From AP-15 sp963735445 (lineage in GTDB: Bacteria; Pseudomonadota; Alphaproteobacteria; ATCC43930; CGMCC-115725): DNA of 64,000 bases. Location: assembly GCA_963735445.1 (NCBI GenBank), contig CAVTLC010000002.1, positions 35,891 through 99,890 of the forward strand, written 5' to 3'. A model generated the notes under the pieces. The model saw only the letters and a list, made by a program, of their open reading frames with translations. It made no database searches and had not been told where the DNA came from. How positions within the stretch are numbered: the first letter of the stretch is position 1; the number at the start of each line of letters is the position of its first letter. A program made the translations under genes and the position numbers. This document shows positions 56,160 through 63,625 of this stretch, piece by piece.

Positions 56160-57251
56160 GTGCAATGATGCTGGATGCGCGAGGGGATCAGCATCGAAGT
56201 GAGTGCCGCCGACCGTGAGCGACTGGCCGCGGTCGTGGCGGATCGCAATAGCCGGCAAAAACATGTGTGGCGGGCGCAGATCATCCTGGCCACGGCAGAG
56301 GGCTGCGGCACCGCCGCGATTATGCGCCGCGCCGGGATCTCAAAGCCGTGCGTGTGGCGCTGGCAGGAACGGTTTATGCGCGAGGGCGTGGCCGGGCTGT
56401 TGCGCGACAAGACGCGCAAACCTGGTCTGCCGCCCTTGCCCTCAGCCCTGATCGACCGGGTCGTCGAACTGACCCTCGCTGAGCCGCCGGGGGAGGCAAC
56501 CCACTGGACCGGCCGGGCGATGGCCGCGGCGAGCGGCATCTCGTTGCGCTCGGTGCAGCGCATCTGGGCGGCGCACGGGCTGCAGCCGCATCGGGTGCGC
56601 CACTTCAAGCTGTCGCAAGACCCGGCTTTTGCCACCAAGCTGCGCGACGTGGTCGGGCTCTATCTCGACCCGCCGGCGCATAGCCTGGTGCTGTCGGTCG
56701 ACGAGAAGAGCCAGATCCAGGCGCTCGACCGTACCCAGCCCGGCCTGCCGATGAAGAAGGGCCGGGCCGGGACAATGACCCACGATTACATCCGCAACGG
56801 GACGACCACGCTATTCGCAGCGCTCAATGTCCTCGACGGCAGCGTAATCGGCCAATGCATGGCGCGCCATCGCCACCAGGAATTCATCCGTTTTCTGAAC
56901 CGGGTCGAGACCGCAGTGCCGGCCGGCAAGCTCATTCACGCGATCCTCGACAATTATGCCGTCCACAAGCATCCCAGAGTACGAAACTGGCTCGGCCGCC
57001 ATCCGCGCTGGACCTTTCATTTCACCCCGACCTCGTGCTCCTGGGCCAATGCGGTCGAGGGCTTTTTCGCCACCCTGACCCGCCGCCGATTGCAGCGCGG
57101 CGTCTTCCACTCGCTCGTCGACCTGCAGGCCGCGATCAACCGCTATCTCGGCGAGCACAACCGCAAACCCAAACCCTTTGTCTGGACCGCCGATCCCGAT
57201 CGCATTATCGAAAAGGTCAACCGCGGGCACCAAGCGATCGCGTCACACCAC
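56160..57251 (+). mobile_element. IS630-family insertion sequence
   Basis: 1092 bases. Ends GTGCAATGATGC (56160) and, on the other strand, GTGGTGTGACGC (ending 57251) match at 8 of 12 positions. TA stands at 57252-57253; on the left the matching TA is reduced to a single T at 56159. It is inserted into a PEP-CTERM gene and contains one transposase gene. Confidence 0.75.
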
Positions 57252-57254
57252 TAG
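56175..57254 (+). CDS. IS630-family transposase
   Basis: 359 residues. Helix-turn-helix N-terminus (GTAAIMRRAGISKPCVWRWQERFMREG), then DDE domain: SVDEKSQIQALDRTQPGLP with the first Asp, HAILDNYAVHKHPRVRNWL with the second, and SCSWANAVEGFF with the Glu. It cuts and joins DNA at TA targets. The TAG stop (57252-57254) uses the TA of the target site plus one host base. Frame intact, so possibly active. Confidence 0.93.
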   Translation: MREGISIEVSAADRERLAAVVADRNSRQKHVWRAQIILATAEGCGTAAIMRRAGISKPCVWRWQERFMREGVAGLLRDKTRKPGLPPLPSALIDRVVELTLAEPPGEATHWTGRAMAAASGISLRSVQRIWAAHGLQPHRVRHFKLSQDPAFATKLRDVVGLYLDPPAHSLVLSVDEKSQIQALDRTQPGLPMKKGRAGTMTHDYIRNGTTTLFAALNVLDGSVIGQCMARHRHQEFIRFLNRVETAVPAGKLIHAILDNYAVHKHPRVRNWLGRHPRWTFHFTPTSCSWANAVEGFFATLTRRRLQRGVFHSLVDLQAAINRYLGEHNRKPKPFVWTADPDRIIEKVNRGHQAIASHH

Positions 57255-57635
57255 CAGATCCACGACGACAGTTCCCGGAGCCGAAAGTGTGTTTGGCCCC
57301 AAGGTGATATTTGAAGTGGTCGTCAAAGTGTTTGTAGACGAATTGAATGACCCTGTCCCTACGATAGACAGCGGTTGCCCCTCGTATAGCAATCCCGCCA
57401 TTGAATTATATGAGTACGACATTGACGCCAAGTCGACATTGGTTGTAAATGGAATCGGCGATGTTAAATCAACTCCATACGCTGAACCGAGAATGAAACT
57501 GTCCTGTCCTTGATTCTCGATCATTAGTTGAGTAAGAGTCAATCCGTCAATCGGGTCAGCGCAACCCTCTCCGATGGAGAACAGCATTGCTGTATACGTA
57601 AAGACTAAAACGACGGCACATCTCGAAAGGAACAT
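57252..57635 (-). pseudogene. PEP-CTERM protein, N-terminal half (split by IS630)
   Basis: 128 codons from ATG 57635, with GGGGAGGTAAAA upstream. Signal peptide MFLSRCAVVLVFTYTAMLFSIGEGCA, then Thr/Ser/Asn-rich beta sequence (LTSPIPFTTNVDLASMSYSYN), ending GTVVVDLL at the TA target. Continued in frame at 56158. Such proteins are exported, cut and anchored by exosortase in biofilm-forming bacteria. Confidence 0.8.
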
Positions 57636-57825
57636 TTTTACCTCCCCGATTTGGTCTACGTCGCCATCCTGGACGCATAAACCGACATACGCCCCCGATT
57701 CCGGGGGGTTGAGAACCGAGAATCCGTCTTTTAGTCGTATTTGGCAACGCCATACTTGATTTATGCGCGGGTCCGCGCCGGATCATTAAGCTGCTCTTCC
57801 TGCCTCGTTCTGTTATCCAAGTCTC

Positions 57826-58452
57826 ATGCTGCTCACTCTGCTTCTCAGCACGGCTTTGGCCGCGTTCGTTTCCATACTTACGCCAGGACCCGGCATGCTG
57901 GCGCTGTTCACTACGGTAGCTATTGGCGGCCGGAGAGAGGGTTTGCGCTTTTTCGGGGGTGAGATCGCCGGTGATGTCTTCTGGTCCACGCTCGCTCTCG
58001 CCGCAATTCTCGGTGTCTCTTCCATTGGGCCGCGCATCTCCGCTGGGCTGGGCCTGTGCTGCGGGCTCTATCTTGTAAGCATGGGTTGGCGCGCGTTGAC
58101 CTGGAAGGCCGACGGTCGGGCTCGGCCTGCACAATCGACGAATTCATTACGCACGGGCCTAATACTGGGTGTCACCAATCCGAAGTCTTATCCCGTGTTC
58201 ATTGCTCTTTTTGGGGCCGTCTTCAGCCAATTTGGAACGCAACTGAGTTGGTCGCTTTTGCCGCCTTTAGTGCTGAGCGCGGCCCTTGGGTTCGTCGTGG
58301 CTGATGCTCTTTTGCTGCTGATAGCCGGCTTACCTCTGATCCGAACCCGCTTCATGCGTTACCAACGGTTCGTCCACCGTGGCATAGGTCTGACGTTTCT
58401 CGTATTCGGCGGCAAACTTGCTTCGGACGGCTTACGCGATCTCACCGCCTAA
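57826..58452 (+). CDS. LysE/RhtB-family amino-acid exporter
   Basis: 208 residues, typical length, with six hydrophobic segments. FVSILTPGPGMLALFTTVAIGGRREGLRFFGGEIAGD is the family N-terminus and LILGVTNPKSYPVFIALFGAV the central motif. It exports an amino acid or homoserine lactone-type compound. The gene is divergent from the disrupted PEP-CTERM gene. Confidence 0.9.
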   Translation: MLLTLLLSTALAAFVSILTPGPGMLALFTTVAIGGRREGLRFFGGEIAGDVFWSTLALAAILGVSSIGPRISAGLGLCCGLYLVSMGWRALTWKADGRARPAQSTNSLRTGLILGVTNPKSYPVFIALFGAVFSQFGTQLSWSLLPPLVLSAALGFVVADALLLLIAGLPLIRTRFMRYQRFVHRGIGLTFLVFGGKLASDGLRDLTA

Positions 58453-58709
58453 CGCCTCCCCGCCTCACACGCGGGATCATCAAGACGGAAAGCCGCACCG
58501 GCTCACTCGAAAACCCTCCTTTTTCGGAGACGATTCCGACGACGCAAATATGTTGTTGAATTATGAAACGGGGGTAATCAACAGCGAGATGAAATCGCTC
58601 GGCCACTTTCTTCCAAAGAACGGCTTGACCATGGCCGGCAAAGAAGGGGCACTGCGATGGTCTCGAACGCTACGCGGCCGGAACAAAACCTGATGCAAAA
58701 CCGCTGAAT

Positions 58710-58895
58710 TTAATCGCGATCGGTCAGTCCAGCGTATTGCCCGGCCAGCTCATCATAAAGTGCGGCGATCTCGTTCAACCGGTCGATCACCTTCTTGTCG
58801 ATCATCGCAGCGGCATAGCGCCGAGCCCGTTCCGCTTCCTCCCGGAAGAGCGTCGCATCGGTCGAAATCGTGGTATTCGGCAGTGTCTCATCCAT
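58710..58895 (-). CDS. Small helical hypothetical protein
   Basis: 61 residues: FREEAERARRYAAAMIDKKVIDRLNEIAALYDELAGQY is an amphipathic helix with heptad-like Leu/Ala spacing. AGGA stands upstream of the ATG. It overlaps the end of the next gene by eight bases. No family can be named. Confidence 0.55.
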   Translation of the reverse strand: MDETLPNTTISTDATLFREEAERARRYAAAMIDKKVIDRLNEIAALYDELAGQYAGLTDRD

Positions 58896-59274
58896 ATGGT
58901 CCTAACACTCGGTCGCACGGTGCAATCCAAAATCCCGAGGGTGGGCTTCCGACACTCAAAACTGATTCGGTGCGATTACGAGTTTCGGATGATGCGCTGA
59001 TTTCGTCGATCTCGGCGCTGTAGTGCTCCGCAACCTGGCGAACTGTCATGCCGTACTTTACCCACGAGCGGATGCGGGGAAATTGCGACCGCGGGATCTT
59101 GGGCGTCGGCTGCGGCGCGGGTGCTGCTGCAGGTTTAAATGCCTCGTCGCTTTTCGTTGGTCCGGTGATGATTTGCAGCACCCGCGGCTGGCGGGTGGTT
59201 GATGACGCTGGTGCGCTTTCGGTAACGGCTGGTTTGGTGAGTGCTGGCTTCGATGTGAATAGCGCTTCTGCTTC
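58888..59274 (-). pseudogene. Hypothetical helix-turn-helix protein, N-terminus lost at IS3
   Basis: The frame is open from the IS3 end at 59274 to 58888. IPRSQFPRIRSWVKYGMTVRQVAEHYSAEIDEI is a short helix-turn-helix-like module known in Rhizobiales proteins, preceded by a Pro/Ala/Thr-rich linker. The true start lies upstream of the IS, in DNA not found on the other flank. The 30 C-terminal residues look out of frame. Confidence 0.5.
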
Positions 59275-59292
59275 TGACGTGACCCCCGTTTT

Positions 59293-60244
59293 TCATCCAG
59301 TGGAGACGAGAGTCCGGGGTTGATTTGAGCCTTCTGTTTGGTGGGTGGCAAGAGGCCGGGGCGCGGAGCCCGGCGAAGCGCAGCGTCCCGGCCGGCCTCG
59401 CCGCTGAGGGCACCGGCGGCCCCGAGGCGTCATCCAGGCGAGCTTGGAATGCGGCCGCTCCTCGTTGTAATCGCGCCGCCAGACCTCCAGCACGGCACGC
59501 GCATGCGGTAGCGATCGGAACAGCGTCTCGTTGAGCAGTTCGTCGCGCAGCCGGCCGTTGAAGCTCTCGATAAAGCCGTTCTGCTGCGGCTTGCCGGGGG
59601 CGATGTAGTGCCAGCTGACACCGGTCTCGTCCGCCCAGCTCAAGATGGCGTTGGAGGTCAGCTCGGTGCCCCGGCCTTCGCCGGGGCAGGCTGTTGTCGC
59701 TGACGATCATCTCAGGACGCCGCCCGCGGCGGCGAACGATGTCATCCAGCTCGCGCGCCACGCGCCGGCCCGAAATCGAGGTATCGGCAATTAGCGCCAG
59801 GCATTCGCGTGTGCCGTCGTCGACCACCGCCAGAATGCGGAAGCGCCGCCCATCGGTCAGCTGGTCGGAGATGAAGTCCAGGCTCCAACGCTGGTCGGCT
59901 GCCAGCGGCGTCACCATCGGCCGCCTGATCCCGATCGCTCGCTTGCGGCCGCCGCGCCGCCGTACCGTCAGCCGCTCCTCGCGGTAGAGCCGTTGCACCC
60001 GCTTCCTGTTGACGACATGGCCTTCGCGCCGCAGCAGCACGTGCAATCGACGGTAGCCGAACCGCCGTCGTTCCTGGGCCAGGGCTTTCAGCCGCTCGTG
60101 CAGCACCTCGTCATCCCGGCGCACGCCTTGGTAGCGCACGCTCCTCCGATCGCTGCCGATCACCCGGCAGGCCCGCCGCTCGCTCATCTCGAAGGCCCGC
60201 CGCAGATACGCCGCTGCCTCCCGTCGTGCGGCGGGCGTCACCAC
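59293..60244 (-). pseudogene. IS3 transposase OrfB, frameshifted by a 22-base insert
   Basis: Begins VTPAARREAAAYLRRAFEMSERRACRVIGSDRRSVRYQG and carries the rve-type DDE domain: WSLDFISDQLTDG with the first Asp, then MIVSDN with the second. A 22-base palindromic insert at 59671-59692 shifts the frame; the rest continues in another frame as ELTSNAILSWADETGVSWHYIAPGKPQQNGFIESFNGRLRDELLNE with the Glu. The transposase is dead. Confidence 0.85.
59667..59688. repeat. REP-like hairpin inside the IS3 transposase
   Basis: TGCCCCGGC and GCCGGGGCA form a perfect 9-bp stem around CTTC. It is part of a 22-base insert that splits the transposase at the second catalytic Asp. GGCC-TTCG-type palindromes of this kind are common REP elements in alphaproteobacteria. 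Confidence 0.55.
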
Positions 60245-60503
60245 TTTTTGCCCCCAGTTCTTTCGGCGCGGCGTTGTCGAGCATCGCGTCAGCCAGCATC
60301 CGCTTTAGCCGCCCGTTCTCGTCCTCCAGCGCCCGCAGCCGCTTCGCCTCGGACACCTCCAGCCCGCCATACTTGGCCTTTCACTTGTAAAACGTCGCTT
60401 CGCTGACCGCGTGCTTACGGCAGATCTCGGCGGTCTTCGCCCCCGCCTCCTGCTCCCGCAACACCGCGATGATCTGCTCTTCTGTGAACCGCAATCGCTT
60501 CAT
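60240..60503 (-). pseudogene. IS3 OrfA with premature stop
   Basis: From ATG 60503: KRLRFTEEQIIAVLREQEAGAKTAEICRKHAVSEATFYK is the helix-turn-helix of IS3 OrfA. The next codon is TGA where the family has Trp. Reading resumes as KAKYGGLEVSEAKRLRALEDENGRLKRMLADAMLDNAA, the leucine-zipper part. Confidence 0.85.
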
Positions 60504-60566
60504 CGTCCGTCCCCTTCATTGGCCGGACTCTAGCTACGACTGGAGGAGTTTCAGGGGGTCACGTCA

Positions 60567-60754
60567 CGTTACCGGAAGAGGCTCAGGTAGAGCTGGTACA
60601 ATCGCTCGTTGACATGCGCTCCCAAAACCTCGGCGTATACCACCTCGACGACCAGGAACGCGCGGCGCTAGCTCGGAGCAGAGAGGAAGTGCGGCAAGGC
60701 CGATTTGTCACGGACGAACAGATGAATGAAATCTTCTCTCGCTACGGCGCATGA
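60567..60754 (+). pseudogene. Antitoxin, N-terminus removed by IS3
   Basis: The frame reads LPEEAQVELVQSLVDMRSQNLGVYHLDDQERAALARSREEVRQGRF...FSRYGA and stops at 60754, overlapping the toxin start by four bases. It resembles antitoxins of RelE/ParE systems; the N-terminal DNA-binding part lies beyond the IS end and is gone. ATG 60614 could still give a 46-residue piece. Confidence 0.7.
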
Positions 60755-61032
60755 GGATCATTTACTCTCCCGCAGCCCAGTCAGATATCATAGACCGCGG
60801 CATTCGACCGGACAACGAGCCAGCCGCAACGGCTGTTGCTATCGCTATCAAAGTCACGATCAGCCGATTGCGCAAGTTTCCCTACATCGCATCTTTAACC
60901 CAAGAACGCGACGTGTATATGAAGATTGCCCGACCATACGAGTACCTCATTTTTTATGAGATCGTCGATGACAGTATCGTCATTCTCGCGGTTCGTCATC
61001 CTGCCAGAAAACGGCCGAGGTTCCGTCAATAA
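60751..61032 (+). CDS. RelE/ParE-family toxin
   Basis: 93 residues, full length. MRIIYSPAAQSDIIDRGI, RLRKFPYIASLTQERDVYMKIARPYEYLIFYEIVDDSIVILAVRHPARKRPRFRQ has the family's C-terminal sheet and basic end. ParE members poison DNA gyrase; RelE members cut mRNA. The starting ATG overlaps the antitoxin stop. With its antitoxin truncated, the toxin must be silent, weak or covered by another antitoxin. Confidence 0.85.
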   Translation: MRIIYSPAAQSDIIDRGIRPDNEPAATAVAIAIKVTISRLRKFPYIASLTQERDVYMKIARPYEYLIFYEIVDDSIVILAVRHPARKRPRFRQ

Positions 61033-61514
61033 GCGGACTGGCAGCTCCTTCTGGAACTGTGGCGTGCCCTTCGGGCCGGGCTCTACTCGCCGCGCGAGCG
61101 CGCCTCCCTGCGCCGCTTCGCGTCGCCGCCATACGGTGACGATCCCGCACGCTGTGCTTACCGCATTATCGCGGGCTACCCCTTTTGACTTTTAACGCGC
61201 CCCAACAAAAGATCACGATCGTAAGGGCGGCGAAAAAACAGCCTAGGATGACCAGTCCTTGACTTGAGCGATCTCGAATGTTGCAGGATTACAGTTAATG
61301 ACATTTCCGTTAACTAACAATATAGGTTGTTAAGGTTACCTTTTGGGCAAGTCATGGTAACAATCGTGTAAGATGTCGGTATTTCTAACATACTTCGATA
61401 AACCATATTACAATAATAGAATCAATTAGATATTTGAAAGATATGGTATTTCCTGGCGTCCTCCATGTTCTACGACAGACGTTAAGTGTCCGAATCTTAA
61501 TCGGAATAGTTGTT
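61033..61514. other. AT-rich stretch without a gene
   Basis: The first 160 bases are an Arg/Pro-rich shadow; 61200-61510 is clearly AT-richer than the rest of the window and has stops in all frames. It contains the palindrome at 61315. It may be foreign DNA or a promoter region left from a lost gene. Confidence 0.5.
61315..61332. repeat. Short palindrome in AT-rich DNA
   Basis: TAACAA (61315-61320) and TTGTTA (61327-61332) around TATAGG. It has the size of a repressor operator. No regulator is identified. Confidence 0.35.
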
Positions 61515-62410
61515 TTATGAGCATGCTAAACGTCTAATGAGGAGCTGAACGGAAGCGACATAGACCCAGGCCTGGGCGCTGGCGATGGAGGCTTCGAAGT
61601 CTTTGGCAAGGCGGCGGTTGCGATTGAGCCAGGCGAGGGTGCGTTCGACGACCCAGCGGCGGGGGAGGACCTCAAAGCCAATGGTGTCGGCCATGCGTTT
61701 GACGATCTCGATGCTCCAGCGGCCGAATTTGGCGAGTGCCTCAAGCAGCTTATCGCCGGAATAGGCACTGTCGGCGAAGAGGTGGCGCAGCCAGGGGAAG
61801 AGATCGTGGATGGCTTCGATAACGAGCGGCGCTCCATCGCGATCTTGGACGTCGGCGGAGTGGATCACGGCTCCGACCAGCAGGCCGGTGGTATCGGTCA
61901 CGATGTGCCGCTTGCGGCCCTTGACCTTCTTGGCCGCATCGTAGCCGCGCGGCCCGCCGCTCTCGGTGGTCTTGACCGACTGGCTGTCGATTACACCGGC
62001 CGAAGGGCTAGCTTCGCGTCCGCCTGCTTCGCGCGCTTCGAGCAGGAGTTCGAAATTGATCCGCTCGAACAGGCCGTTGTCCCGCCAATCATAAAAGTAG
62101 CCTTGCACGGTGGTGAACGGCGGAAAGTCCTTCGGCAACATGCGCCACTGACAGCCGGTCCGCGCGATGTAAAAAATGCCGTCGAGGACCGCGCGCAAAT
62201 CGATCTCGCGCGGCCGCCCCAAAGGCTTGGCGGCGGGCATGTGGGGTTCAATCACCGCCCATTCGGCATCGGTCAGGTCGCTTGCATAACGCTGTCCTGT
62301 ACGCTCATACTTCGGTCGAGTGATTTCGGTCCACATGTTGTGCCTCGTTGATTGCTCAGCACAACCATCGTGCCACAACTGACTGAAATCACTCAATTGA
62401 TTAAGTATCG
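61491..62410 (-). mobile_element. IS5-family insertion sequence (approximate ends)
   Basis: The transposase gene is flanked by CGAATCTTAATC (61491-61502) and, inverted, CGATACTTAATC (62410-62399), which match at 10 of 12 positions. These are the likely terminal repeats of a 920-base element, but no target duplication is recognised and the ends are tentative. Confidence 0.4.
61515..62333 (-). CDS. IS5-family transposase
   Basis: 272 residues from ATG 62333; a longer start at 62396 is possible. TDAEWAVIEPHMPAAKPLGRPREIDLRAVLDGIFYIARTGCQWRMLPKDFPP is the DUF4096 N-terminus, then DDE domain: SAGVIDSQSVKTTE with the first Asp, HLFADSAYSGDK with the second and RRWVVERTLAWLNRNRRLAKDFE with the Glu. 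Frame intact. It belongs to the IS1031-like group. It lies 205 bases upstream of the intact PEP-CTERM gene. Confidence 0.92.
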   Translation of the reverse strand, partial: WTEITRPKYERTGQRYASDLTDAEWAVIEPHMPAAKPLGRPREIDLRAVLDGIFYIARTGCQWRMLPKDFPPFTTVQGYFYDWRDNGLFERINFELLLEAREAGGREASPSAGVIDSQSVKTTESGGPRGYDAAKKVKGRKRHIVTDTTGLLVGAVIHSADVQDRDGAPLVIEAIHDLFPWLRHLFADSAYSGDKLLEALAKFGRWSIEIVKRMADTIGFEVLPRRWVVERTLAWLNRNRRLAKDFEASIASAQAWVYVASVQLLIRRLACS

Positions 62411-62485
62411 GCAGATTTTACAACGACTCCCGCGTCTGCCCGGCGGAGCTCAGCTAAGTGTTTGTATCAAGAGAGGTTTACGCGA

Positions 62486-62500
62486 TGGCACAGGGATTGC
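62486..62500 (+). promoter_or_regulatory. Sigma-54 promoter of PEP-CTERM gene
   Basis: TGGCAC (62486-62491), five bases, TTGC (62497-62500). This is an exact match to the -24/-12 consensus TGGCAC-N5-TTGC, 37 bases before the ATG. PEP-CTERM genes in other bacteria are known to depend on RpoN with the PrsK/PrsR system. Confidence 0.75.
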
Positions 62501-62537
62501 CTATTGAAATTCGGTAGAAAAGTAAAGAGTGTTCCAG

Positions 62538-63131
62538 ATGAGACGTCAATCTGCAGTGAAAAACATCCTTTTCATTGGGGCGGTATCTGCCGCCGTGGTC
62601 TTGGCGCCGGGCGTCGCAAGCGCCGGACTGGAGGCCTTTGATTTTACGACAACTTACAATGGTGGAACGTACAACGGTCAGACGCTTTCCGGCAACATGC
62701 TGCTGGACGTCGAGGGCGGCGTAGCGAATTCCGGCACCTTGACCATCTCAGGAGCTGGCTTGCCGAGCACCCAGACGATGGGCGTGGTTCCCGTGGGCGA
62801 GGTCTACGAGGCCGGAGACGGGACGGAACTGTTCGGCCAGGACGATGCGATCCCGATCACCTCAAACGGCATAAGCTTCGGAACCAACGCGCCAGGCAGC
62901 TTGACCGGCGGCTACACACTGCAATTCCTGACCGGCGGCGAATTTGGCGAGTGCGCCAGCACCGTCGTTTGCGGCTTTATCGCCGGGCCGGGCGGCGACG
63001 GCAACCTTTACTACGCGCTCGGGCCGACGACTATCACCTCGCCGGCGGTACCCGAGCCCGCGACCCTCGCGCTCTTCAGCGCCGGTCTGATCGGCCTCGG
63101 TGTCGCACGCCGTCGCCGGGCTGCCAAGTAG
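62538..63131 (+). CDS. PEP-CTERM sorting domain protein
   Basis: 197 residues from ATG 62538 (GTG 62529 is possible). Signal peptide ending near ASAGLE, a Gly/Thr/Ser-rich beta domain, and VPEPATLALFSAGLIGLGVARRRRAAK: Pro-Glu-Pro motif, helix and Arg cluster for exosortase processing. Two Cys (ECASTVVCG) may form a disulfide. It is likely exported and attached to or released from the cell surface, in exopolysaccharide-rich matrix. No exosortase gene is in the window. Confidence 0.93.
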   Translation: MRRQSAVKNILFIGAVSAAVVLAPGVASAGLEAFDFTTTYNGGTYNGQTLSGNMLLDVEGGVANSGTLTISGAGLPSTQTMGVVPVGEVYEAGDGTELFGQDDAIPITSNGISFGTNAPGSLTGGYTLQFLTGGEFGECASTVVCGFIAGPGGDGNLYYALGPTTITSPAVPEPATLALFSAGLIGLGVARRRRAAK

Positions 63132-63625
63132 GCCACTTCAAGGCCGAAAGTCCCGCGGTAGCTTGCAGCAGCCGGTGGCCTGCCATGTTCTTCGAACTGG
63201 GTGGCGATCGGCAGCTCCCAATTAAATGTAGCGCGCCTCTTACCGCACCCGTCAAGGCAACCGCTTCGCGGCGGCCTTCGGCCGACCTTGACCGGTGCGG
63301 CCGGCACGCATTCCGAATCCCTGTCGGCTCCGAGGAGAACGTCGCTTTCCGTCTCACCAAGGAGAACACTCAAGTTTAGAAGATCTCGCGCTCTCCCCGA
63401 CCGCTGCTCGTCTTCATGTAAATTAGGCGAGGTTACAATCGACTAAGGCCACCATCTCGAAAGGATCGTGGCCGGAAGCGAGCCGGCAGTGAGCGGGGGG
63501 TTCGGCAGCCAAGCCATCACGCACAATGGCAACGGCGCCATGTAGCCCCGGCGCTCCCAATGGAACGGGAGCTGCCCGCATCATTCCGCCTGCGATGCGC
63601 ACGGCACACCGGCTCCATTCCGCCC
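63132..63625. other. Intergenic stretch after PEP-CTERM gene
   Basis: About 490 bases without a convincing gene. It contains the inverted repeat at 63243-63300. Confidence 0.4.
63243..63300. repeat. 15-bp inverted repeat with one mismatch
   Basis: CCGCACCCGTCAAGG (63243-63257) and CCTTGACCGGTGCGG (63286-63300) pair at 14 of 15 positions around a 28-base loop that has its own CGGCC-TT-CGGCCG hairpin. It may be a terminator for the PEP-CTERM gene or a mobile repeat. Confidence 0.5.

Larger units (their letters stand above)
59275..60566 (-). mobile_element. IS3-family insertion sequence, defective
   Basis: 1292 bases. Terminal inverted repeats TGACGTGACCCCC at 59275-59287 and its complement at 60554-60566; further in, the ends share AGAGTCCGG. 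It carries orfA and orfB of the IS3 type, both broken. No target duplication can be recognised, so the element may lie at a rearrangement junction. Confidence 0.75.
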
